A stretch of DNA of 8,351 nt from Terriglobia bacterium (lineage in GTDB: Bacteria > Acidobacteriota > Terriglobia > UBA7540): contig JASHTO010000222.1 of NCBI GenBank assembly GCA_030040515.1, forward strand, positions 1 through 8,351. Direction: 5' to 3'. Position numbers and translations under genes: made by a program. Shown piece by piece: positions 1 through 5,550 of this stretch; position 1 is the stretch's first letter, and each line of letters opens with the position of its first letter. Under the pieces are notes generated by a model that did not search any database, was not told where the DNA came from, and was given only the letters and a program-made list of their open reading frames with translations.

Positions 1-571
1 TTCACGAATTTCCGACCTTGATCCATCTCTGAGAATTCAAATGAGCACACGAGCACGCCCCCGTGGCGATTACCGTGCCGCGGTCAACATAGTTTTATGA
101 GGGCCAGAGCAAGCCTGGAGTTGCCGTTTCAATCGCGGGCAGGTCTAGGCTAAGACTGATGAATACTCGCCCACCTGCAAAGAAAAAACTTGCGGCCGAA
201 AAATTTTGAAGCTGTTCGGCCCAGCACAATCTTCTTTCCCAATGCAATGCTGGCAAATTAAAGGACCTGACTGGCGATGTCAAAATCAAAATCTTTATAG
301 TGATGAGAAAAAGCAGTAATTCCCTTTATGCCAAAAGACTCATCGTGGGATAAAGGGGCATTACCGATTTCAAAGAGATGTGGGATTGAAGTGCCCGGGC
401 GGGACCTCTCACGGACATGGTTCCTGAAAGACTTGGTGGTAACCGGTTTCCTGCGCCGCGGCCGAGGCCTGTGCCCGGCGGATGCCCGGTGCGTTGCCAC
501 TGAGTCAGGAAGCGGTGCGTCGGGATTAATAGCCTAGCTAACTATTAATGGCCACGAATTCCGCGTTCAGC
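1..571. other. No recognisable gene
   Basis: I find no supported gene in this stretch. Short open frames exist on both strands (for example 258-500 minus and 328-537 plus), but none has a ribosome binding site, a family motif or a convincing composition, and the two overlap each other. A short inverted match (TTCCTGA near 421 and TCAGGAA near 505) is too weak to call an RNA. The stretch ends at the left edge of a miniature inverted-repeat element. Confidence 0.5.
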
Positions 572-652
572 TATACAGAGCGACATAAACTGTAGCGGCG
601 GTCATAGACCGCCGCTACAGCCAAATACGCAAACACTTCGTCGTTCCGTATA
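572..652. mobile_element. MITE-like element, short copy (A)
   Basis: An 81-bp non-coding element has imperfect terminal inverted repeats: left TATACAGAGCGACATAA (572-588), right end, read on the other strand, TATACGGAACGACGAA. The centre is a perfect 14-bp stem with a 3-nt loop (590-603 with 607-620). The outermost bases are TA at both ends, compatible with the TA target duplication of the IS630/Tc1-mariner group. A second, longer copy lies in inverted orientation at 4633-4771, and the match stops at the terminal repeats on both sides, which supports a discrete mobile unit. It encodes no transposase and would need one supplied in trans. A REP-like palindromic repeat is the alternative reading. 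Confidence 0.75.
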
Positions 653-657
653 TATGT

Positions 658-879
658 CGGCTTCAGTCGCGTCGAGGAGCTTTCCAGCGATGTTCTCGTG
701 AAGGATGGGCGGAGGCTTTTCGAATCATTACGGATAAAGTTCTTGAGAAGGTATGTCAACGCTTCGAAGCTTCAGCGAGGGAATTCGGGGCAAATCGCTT
801 TGTGGATGAACTGGCCTTTCATCATGTGCACGAGGCTTTGAAAAAGCATGCGCCGGCCTCTGCACGCACGAATAAGTAA
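658..879 (+). other. Possible gene fragment, no start seen
   Basis: A stop-bounded frame of 73 codons ends at TAA 877-879. It continues open into the right end of the miniature element, and I see no ATG or GTG with a ribosome binding site. The deduced peptide is charged and helical-looking (REGWAEAFRIITDKVLEKV, then FVDELAFHHVHEALKKH), more protein-like than the other frames here. I do not recognise a family. It may be the 3' remnant of a gene interrupted by the element, or chance. From 880 to 1023 I see nothing. Confidence 0.22.
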
Positions 880-1023
880 TACCCTTGCTGGCAGATGGCC
901 ATTTTCGCGAGCCTCCAATCAAAGCCGCCCAGCCAGTGAATAGGGCGTCAGCGTCCCCTTCCGAGGTGATCGCCGCAGCATTCGTCCAAGGGCCGCGTCA
1001 CGTGGCAAGCACCAACGGATTTT

Positions 1024-1055
1024 CGGCCTGCGCTCAAGTTTTTGAGCGCAGGCCG
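1024..1055 (-). terminator. Hairpin downstream of glnA
   Basis: A perfect 14-bp stem (1024-1037 with 1042-1055) with a 4-nt loop begins 8 nt after the glnA stop codon. The position and stem strength fit a transcription terminator or a 3'-end stabilising hairpin. The U-tract of a classical intrinsic terminator is missing: the minus strand continues with AAAATCC. Termination here may therefore be inefficient or need a factor. Confidence 0.6.
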
Positions 1056-1062
1056 ATGCGAG

Positions 1063-2487
1063 CTAAATGTCAAAGTACAGTGCGAATTCATAAGGATGCG
1101 GTCTCAACTGGACCGCCTCAAGCTCTTTCTTTCGCTTGTATTCAATCCAAGTCTCGATGAGATCCTCCGTGAAGACGCCGCCTTTGAGCAGAAACTCATG
1201 ATCTTTTTCGAGTCCCTCCAAGACCTCCGCCAGGCTTCCGGGCGTGGACTTGACCTTGGCTTTTTCTTCGGGGCTCAGGTCATAGAGGTCTTTATCGATG
1301 GGGTCGGGCGGAATAAGCTTCTTCTGGATGCCATCCAGGCCGGCCATCATCATCGCGCTCAGGGCAAGATAAGGATTAGCCGATGGATCGGGGCAACGAA
1401 ATTCGATTCGCTTGGACTTTTCCGTGCGCGAGTAGACCGGGATGCGCACGCAGGCGCTGCGGTTCCGCTGCGAATACATGAGGTTGATGGGGGCTTCGTA
1501 GCCGGGCACTAACCGCCGGTACGAATTCGTGGTCGGGGCCGCGAAGGCAAGAATCGCTGGAGCGTGGGTCAGGATTCCGCCGACGTAATTCACGGCCGCA
1601 GGGCTGAGGTCGGCGTAGTTCCCTTTACCATAAAACAGGTTCTTGCTATCGGTCCACAAGCTCTGGTGGACGTGCATTCCCGAGCCGTTATCCATAAAGA
1701 GCGGCTTGGGCATGAACGTGACGGTCTTCTTGTGCTTGCGGGCGGTGTTCTTGATGACATATTTGTAAATCATCATGCTGTCCGCCATGCGGGTCAGCGT
1801 GTTGAATTTCAAATCGATCTCCGTCTGCCCCGCCGTGCCCACCTCGTGATGGTGCACTTCCACGTGCACGCCAAGCTTCTCCAGCGTCAACATCATCTCG
1901 GAGCGGATATCCTGCAAGCTATCCATCGGGGGGGCCGGGAAATATCCTTCTTTGTACCGCGTCTTGTAGCCAAGATTTTTCTCGCCATTGTCGCCTTCTT
2001 TCCCGCTGTTCCAGAAGCCTTCCTCGGAGTCGATGTGATAGTAGCCAAAATTGTAAGACTGATCGAAGCGGACGCTATCCAATATATAAAACTCCGCTTC
2101 GGGTCCGAAATAGGCTTTCTCGGCGATGCCCGACGACTTCAGATAAGCCTCAGCTTTTTCCGCGACATGTCTTGGGTCCCGCGTATAGTCGGCCCCTGTA
2201 ACCGGGTCCTTGACGTCGCAAATAATGCTGAGCGTCGGGTCTTTGGTGAAAGGATCAATAAAACAGGCGGCGGGGTCCGGGAACAGCAGCATATCGCTCT
2301 CATTGATGGCCTGGAAACCGCGGATACTCGACCCGTCGAATCCCACGCCTTCGGTAAATGCACTCTCATCAAATTCCTGAGCCGAAACCGAAAAGTGCTG
2401 CCACAGACCCGGTAAGTCAACGAACTTCAGATCGATGATTTGAATGCCTTTTTCCCTAATTAACTTCATTACGTCTTGCGCGGTCAT
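1063..2487 (-). CDS. glnA: Glutamine synthetase type I (GSI-beta)
   Basis: This cytoplasmic enzyme makes glutamine from glutamate, ammonia and ATP, the main entry point of ammonium assimilation, and works as a dodecamer. The 474-residue product is full length for GSI (about 470). The N-terminal beta-grasp domain carries GFDGSSIRGF (49-58). The catalytic domain carries the metal-site motif GPEAEF (128-133), HHHEVG (212-217) with E223, the MPKPL and NGSGMHVH motifs (259-274), the GYEAPINLMYSQRNRSACVRIP region (329-350, glutamate/ATP site arginines) and EFRCPDPSANPYLA (362-375). KDLYDLSPEE holds Tyr402 at the adenylylation position, so this is the beta subtype, probably controlled by GlnE. The start is supported by GGAGGT (2496-2501), 8 nt before the ATG. 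The gene appears monocistronic: promoter at 2687-2715, hairpin at 1024-1055. Confidence 0.97.
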   Translation of the reverse strand: MTAQDVMKLIREKGIQIIDLKFVDLPGLWQHFSVSAQEFDESAFTEGVGFDGSSIRGFQAINESDMLLFPDPAACFIDPFTKDPTLSIICDVKDPVTGADYTRDPRHVAEKAEAYLKSSGIAEKAYFGPEAEFYILDSVRFDQSYNFGYYHIDSEEGFWNSGKEGDNGEKNLGYKTRYKEGYFPAPPMDSLQDIRSEMMLTLEKLGVHVEVHHHEVGTAGQTEIDLKFNTLTRMADSMMIYKYVIKNTARKHKKTVTFMPKPLFMDNGSGMHVHQSLWTDSKNLFYGKGNYADLSPAAVNYVGGILTHAPAILAFAAPTTNSYRRLVPGYEAPINLMYSQRNRSACVRIPVYSRTEKSKRIEFRCPDPSANPYLALSAMMMAGLDGIQKKLIPPDPIDKDLYDLSPEEKAKVKSTPGSLAEVLEGLEKDHEFLLKGGVFTEDLIETWIEYKRKKELEAVQLRPHPYEFALYFDI

Positions 2488-2686
2488 GATGGATTACCTC
2501 CAAATTGAGATTCAGGCGACAGATGCCTGGAGCTTTATGCATTCACCCAGCCGATACGCACGAGGGGCCGAATTTCACGGAGCACGCCGGCGCGAAGGCC
2601 ACTGCGCATCGGGTATCGCCCCCTCGGACCTTCATGAGAGAGAGCAGCCATCGGGATGCCGACGCATCGGCTATTAAGAACTGACG
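2488..2686 (-). promoter_or_regulatory. Long glnA 5' leader with possible structure
   Basis: If the promoter at 2687-2715 is right, glnA has a leader of about 190 nt. It contains a small hairpin (GCCGA/TCGGC, 2658-2671) and two interleaved complementary pairs, CGATAC 2552-2557 with GTATCG 2613-2618 and CGAGGGG 2561-2567 with CCCCTCG 2620-2626. Their A-B-A'-B' order is that of a pseudoknot. I cannot match this to a known riboswitch class, and short GC-rich pairings may arise by chance. An open frame on the plus strand here (2444-2677) is not credible. From 2716 to the end of the kinase gene at 2820 I see nothing. Confidence 0.35.
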
Positions 2687-2715
2687 ACAATACGAGTCAT
2701 AGCCATCAGAATCAA
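2687..2715 (-). promoter_or_regulatory. Putative sigma70 promoter for glnA
   Basis: On the minus strand TTGATT (-35, 2710-2715) is followed by a 17-bp spacer and TATTGT (-10, 2687-2692). The match is fair (4 of 6 in the -10 box) and the spacing is ideal. Transcription would start near 2680. The site lies in the gap between the kinase gene and glnA, so it can serve glnA independently of the kinase. A weak sigma54-like match lies just downstream at 2646-2661. Confidence 0.45.
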
Positions 2716-2820
2716 ATAAATAGTTTTTCAGCTAACCATAAGAATTCTTTCGTCTAGCGGACTTGTTGGCGTGGATACACGCGCTCCGCAGAGTTTTAGA
2801 AGTGCACTGCCGAACCGCGA

Positions 2821-3789
2821 TTAGATGTGTTTGGCGATGTAAATCAGGACGCTGAAAATAACGATGGGGATTAAGGCAAGCATGAGATAAAAGAGGATTC
2901 TTTTGAAAAGGGGCGTGCGCCTGACTTTCCAGTCGCGCAGTTCCGCGCGATCGGCTACGCCTACTTCGTCTTGATGTTCGAGATCGTGGATGAATTCCGA
3001 AGCGTTTTGATAGCGATGGGCCGGGTCGCGTTCGATGGCGCGATAGATGATCTCCTGAAGCTGCGGGCTGATGGAAGGGTCAATCTCCCGCGGGGGAACG
3101 GGATTATTGAGCAGGCGATCGTTCATGATGGCAAAGGGATCGTCTCCCTGAAACGGCACCTCACCCGTCAACATTTCATAGAGCATGACGCCAATCGTAT
3201 AAAGGTCACTGCGGGCGTCGCCGCGTTTCCCCTTGACCTGCTCGGGTGAAATATAGTCGGGCGTGCCCATGGTGTTGTTGAGCTTGGCAAATGTGATGCG
3301 CTGCGCTCCAGCCTTGGCCGCAAGGCCGAAATCAATCAACTTAATGTTATCGTCCCCGTCGATCATGATATTTTCAGGCTTCAGATCCCGGTGAACAACA
3401 CCGTGCGCGTGAATATAGACTAGCGCGTCGAGGATCCGCAGCGTTATCTTCACGGCGCGTTGGGGTGGGAGCTTTTTCTGCTCGATCAAGAGCCGCCGGA
3501 GCAAGCGCCCGTTGACCCACTCCATGACCATGTAAACGCGCCCGCCGTCATTTTCGGGGAATACCTTCATCACGCCCGGATGGTCCAGCTTGGCGCCGAT
3601 TTCTTGCTCGCGACGAAACCGCTCGAAAAAGATGGGATCGCATTCCATTTCTGGATGCGGAACTTTGATGGCGACGGGATTGCCGGTAAGAAGGTCGGTG
3701 GCGCGGTAGATCGAGGCCATGCCGCTTCGGGCGATCAGTACTTCGATACGGTAATGACTAAGGTTGTCGCCAGCGCGGATCGCAATCAT
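2821..3789 (-). CDS. Membrane-anchored Ser/Thr protein kinase (Hanks type)
   Basis: This is a eukaryotic-like Ser/Thr kinase of 322 residues. The kinase domain spans about residues 12-270: VAIK with Lys42, probable helix-C Glu61, catalytic loop HRDLKPEN (133-140, Asp135), DFG (153-155), GTPDYISPEQ (175-184, Ser replacing the usual Ala of APE) and SDLYTIGVMLYEMLTG (194-209, Asp195). A single hydrophobic segment at about 297-319 near the C-terminus should anchor it in the membrane with the kinase in the cytoplasm. No extracellular sensor domain (PASTA or similar) follows. The glycine loop is unusual: ARSGMASIY replaces the canonical GxGxxG glycines with Ala20, Ser22 and Ala25, although the catalytic residues are intact. 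The ATG is the only ATG, GTG or TTG in the frame after the upstream stop, but no clear Shine-Dalgarno precedes it. That suggests translation coupled to the phosphatase remnant ending 45 bp upstream. Substrates are unknown. Confidence 0.93.
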   Translation of the reverse strand: MIAIRAGDNLSHYRIEVLIARSGMASIYRATDLLTGNPVAIKVPHPEMECDPIFFERFRREQEIGAKLDHPGVMKVFPENDGGRVYMVMEWVNGRLLRRLLIEQKKLPPQRAVKITLRILDALVYIHAHGVVHRDLKPENIMIDGDDNIKLIDFGLAAKAGAQRITFAKLNNTMGTPDYISPEQVKGKRGDARSDLYTIGVMLYEMLTGEVPFQGDDPFAIMNDRLLNNPVPPREIDPSISPQLQEIIYRAIERDPAHRYQNASEFIHDLEHQDEVGVADRAELRDWKVRRTPLFKRILFYLMLALIPIVIFSVLIYIAKHI

Positions 3790-3834
3790 GCAATGAAAGG
3801 TTGTCCAGCCGGCAGGGTGGGCGTGAAAAGTGAA

Positions 3835-4047
3835 TCAACGAAGTTTATACGGCCTTCCCCGGTACATTCCCACGCGCCCGACTCCCTTGATGCGAATCAA
3901 CTGAACGCTGATATTATCACTGCCGTCGCATTCGTTGGCAAGCACCACGAAATGATTCGCAGCCTTGTCCAGATCGGGATTTTGTCCGACGATGCGCGCC
4001 AGATCGCCGGTTCCACCGAGCCGCGCAGGCCATCACAGCATTGCACC
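3835..4047 (-). pseudogene. PP2C-type Ser/Thr phosphatase, 3' remnant
   Basis: A frame ending at TGA (3835-3837) encodes the C-terminal part of a PP2C phosphatase: GDLARIVGQNPDLDKAANHF, then VVLANECDGSDNISVQLIRI and a basic tail ending RGRPYKLR. DGSDNISV is the last conserved PP2C motif, with its metal-binding Asp. Just upstream, CCDGLRGSVEP, the usual '(L)LCSDGL' motif, lies in another reading frame, so a one-base shift has occurred near 4010-4020; the C-terminal frame itself meets a stop at 4033-4035. The rest of the domain (some 170-200 residues, including the N-terminal metal motifs) is absent, and recognisable sequence stops near 4047, next to the tRNA/integrase scar. PP2C phosphatases commonly sit upstream of such kinases and oppose them, so this is probably the kinase's former partner, now inactive. 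No start codon or ribosome binding site is left. Confidence 0.78.
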
Positions 4048-4101
4048 AAAGGCGCACTGGTAGCAGAGAATATCTATTCATGGTAGACTTTCACACTGGT
4101 A

Positions 4102-4155
4102 CGGGATGCGCTTGGGATGCAAGGGGTCGCCAATTCAAGTCTGGCCGTCCCGACC
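4102..4155 (+). pseudogene. Truncated tRNA-like sequence (tRNA remnant)
   Basis: The 3' half resembles a tRNA: T-arm GCCAA-TTCAAGT-CTGGC (4129-4145, one A/C mismatch), acceptor strand CGTCCCG (4146-4152), then ACCG instead of a discriminator plus CCA. Positions 4124-4155 match the corresponding part of the intact tRNA-Pro at 26 of 32 bases. CGGGATG (4102-4108) can pair fully with the acceptor strand (one G-T wobble), but only a shortened arm (CTTG-GGATG-CAAG) lies between, with no D-arm. At 54 nt it is about 20 nt short. A GGG triplet in the shortened arm suggests, but does not prove, a former tRNA-Pro(GGG). It could also be a diverged attachment site left by an element that integrated into a tRNA. 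Confidence 0.6.
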
Positions 4156-4214
4156 GGAAATATCGCGGTTTGTGGCAAGTTGCGAGTGAGTCGAATCGGA
4201 TGACCGGAAAGTTC

Positions 4215-4242
4215 TTGTGCGATCCCCTGACCGCTCTAAACT
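4215..4242 (+). promoter_or_regulatory. Possible promoter for tRNA-Pro
   Basis: TTGTGC (4215-4220), a 16-bp spacer and TAAACT (4237-4242) lie just upstream of the tRNA, with transcription expected about 8-10 bp before its first base. The -35 box is poor (3 of 6). The position is the main support. Confidence 0.3.
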
Positions 4243-4257
4243 GGCCATTGCAATTAT

Positions 4258-4334
4258 CGGGGCGTAGCGTAGCCTGGTAGCGCGCTTGGTTCGGGACCAA
4301 GAGGTCCCCAGTTCAAATCTGGGCGCCCCGACCA
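4258..4334 (+). tRNA. tRNA-Pro (anticodon CGG)
   Basis: This is a complete cloverleaf of 77 nt including an encoded CCA. The acceptor stem is CGGGGCG/CGCCCCG (4258-4264 with 4324-4330), with discriminator A and CCA at 4331-4334. The D-arm is GCGTAGCCTGGTAGCGC, the anticodon stem CTTGG/CCAAG around the loop TTCGGGA (anticodon CGG at 4292-4294), and the T-arm CCCAG-TTCAAAT-CTGGG. It reads the proline codon CCG. Its 3' end lies 41 bp from the stop codon of a recombinase remnant pointing towards it, the usual arrangement where an integrative element uses a tRNA gene as attachment site. Confidence 0.95.
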
Positions 4335-4375
4335 ACTTTATCCTTTCACGGAAGTATAGTCTCAACTTCTTTGTG

Positions 4376-4570
4376 TCACTTGGTTGATTTGGGAGCATGG
4401 GGGAGCAAAATCGAGGCCATTTGCTCTACGGCGACGCGCTGTGCTTCAGCGAGGGGGTGCGTATAGATCATCGTCGTTTCCATGCTTGCGTGCCCGAGCA
4501 GGAATTGCAGAACCGGCAGGGGCACACCACTGTTTCCACTATATCGTGTGACGAAGCGAATGCCATCCGA
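4376..4570 (-). pseudogene. Tyrosine recombinase/phage integrase, C-terminal remnant
   Basis: Read on the minus strand, the frame ending at TGA (4376-4378) encodes GVPLPVLQFLLGHASMETT, then MIYTHPLAEAQRVAVEQM and a short tail. This is the C-terminal catalytic block of tyrosine recombinases: the LGH motif and the nucleophile tyrosine in IYTH (codon 4463-4465). Upstream, IRFVTRYSGNS resembles the segment after the HxxR box, but the HxLRxT sequence itself is disrupted, and before it the frame (about 4571 onward) shows no recombinase similarity and then enters the miniature element. Some 60 of roughly 300-400 residues remain, so it is inactive. Its position beside tRNA-Pro marks it as the relic of an integrated phage or island. 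Confidence 0.75.
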
Positions 4571-4632
4571 ATCGAACGATTCCGAGGCGATCGCAGACTG
4601 GCCCGAGTTTCCGGCGAAGCAGGTTACGTTCG

Positions 4633-4771
4633 TATACGGAACGACATAAGTGTTTGCGTATTTGGCTGTAGCGGCGGTCTATGACCGCCGGTCGGCGCTC
4701 GCCCTGCGACCCAAAGCCGTCTTCGGGCGACGGGTCGTAGAGCGCCGCTACAATTTATGTCGCTCTGTATA
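4633..4771. mobile_element. MITE-like element, long copy (B), inverted relative to A
   Basis: A 139-bp element has 17-bp terminal inverted repeats with two mismatches: TATACGGAACGACATAA (4633-4649) and, at the right end on the other strand, TATACAGAGCGACATAA (4755-4771). Both tips are TA. Read on this strand it equals the reverse complement of the copy at 572-652 almost base for base, except for an extra 57 bp (4691-4747). The extra block is itself palindromic: GGCGCTC 4694-4700 with GAGCGCC 4740-4746, CGACCC 4707-4712 with GGGTCG 4732-4737, and an inner competing stem 4717-4721 with 4729-4733. The right tip abuts an IS630-type transposase fragment, consistent with insertion at a TA inside that gene or with common ancestry. 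Confidence 0.78.
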
Positions 4772-4885
4772 GCGGAGCAGCCCGATGCCACCCTGGCCGA
4801 GTTGGGTGCCCGCCTGGACCGCCCTTTCCGCACCTCCACGGTCGATCTCTGGCTGCGGCGGCTGGGCTGGAAGTTTAAAAAAACT
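4769..4885 (+). pseudogene. IS630-type transposase fragment (HTH region)
   Basis: The frame encodes IAEQPDATLAELGARLDRPF, then RTSTVDLWLRRLGWKFKKT. This matches the second helix-turn-helix part of IS630-family transposases, where an 'AEQPDLTLAEL' helix is followed by 'S.STVWR.LRRLGL..KK'. The similarity stops after KKT, and the catalytic DDE domain is absent. The first codon of the similarity (ATA, 4769-4771) overlaps the terminal TA of the miniature element, so the 5' part of the gene was either displaced by that insertion or is lost. The open frame runs on to 5011, but residues after KKT look like random sequence containing an inverted repeat. It is non-functional. Confidence 0.7.
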
Positions 4886-4890
4886 CGACC

Positions 4891-4927
4891 GCCTCCGTTG
4901 CGGTCCGCGGCTTTCCGCAACGGAGGC
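4891..4927. repeat. 13-bp perfect inverted repeat
   Basis: GCCTCCGTTGCGG (4891-4903) and its exact complement (4915-4927) flank an 11-nt loop. It sits just after the point where the IS630 similarity breaks off. It may be another short palindromic insertion, or a stem-loop blocking read-through from the transposase fragment; no T-run follows on either strand. Confidence 0.6.
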
Positions 4928-5550
4928 TATGAATCGTGTCGGTGCGATTCCTGCATGCGGTACGGAAGCGACAAGGACCATAATTCCGTGATCCGCTTGC
5001 TTGGTCAATAAACCCCGGGCACCGGGTCCAGAACCCGATGCAATCCGTTCAGCAGTTCTTAGGTTATGTGAGCATGAACCGTATGAGAGTCGACGAATGG
5101 GTCTGGAGAATTCTCCCTCGACTTTTCCGTCTGTAACACTACTGTCGTGTGGGAAGCAGCTCCGTCTGGCGCAATAATGACGATACTGCCCGCATGGCCC
5201 GGCTCACTTGGGACAGAAACTCGTTTACGCGGGCCGTGTTCATTTCGCGACTCACGGAGTCAGCTTGCGGGAAAAATCGTGCCGGCACCTTATGGCCCAG
5301 ACACCACCTCGCTGAACCATGGGCTGCACTTTATCGGCGGCGAGCGCCTCAAGCTGACGGCGCATACAACCAACTCGTACATCACCCTGCCTTTGAACCA
5401 TGGCCACGCCGTAAAAGCTGGCTGGCTCTGGGATGCAAACGAGAAGAACCACCAGAATTCGGATTTCGGCAGCGCTTCTTTGTGCCTCATTTCGGCACGG
5501 TTTGAAACAGGACCGTGTGCGTCCTCCTCTGCTGACGTGACTCCCGCCTG
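4928..5550. other. Intergenic stretch with no recognised gene
   Basis: This stretch separates the island scar from the oxidoreductase gene. Two overlapping plus-strand open frames (5147-5605 and 5149-5505) start within 2 bp of each other. Neither has a ribosome binding site or a family signature, and the longer one runs antisense into the oxidoreductase gene. No clear terminator is visible downstream of the oxidoreductase stop at 5551. The sequence may hold decayed cargo of the lost element, but nothing in it can be named. Confidence 0.5.

Noticed and set aside
258..537. Possible small protein or structured RNA such as 6S RNA
   Set aside because: The opposing open frames have no start context, and I could not identify a closing stem or central bubble typical of 6S RNA, nor tmRNA, RNase P or SRP signatures.
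1564..2415. 283-codon open frame on the plus strand
   Set aside because: It lies wholly antisense to glnA, whose motifs are unmistakable; it is a codon-bias shadow.
2444..2677. 77-codon plus-strand frame upstream of glnA
   Set aside because: It begins inside glnA antisense, covers the glnA leader and shows no family signal.
3460..4086. 208-codon plus-strand open frame
   Set aside because: It is antisense to the kinase N-terminus and the PP2C remnant, both identified by motif.
4091..4398. Two minus-strand open frames, one with a peptide like SGRPDLNWRPLAS
   Set aside because: These peptides come from reading tRNA and tRNA-like sequence antisense, a common false-gene pattern.
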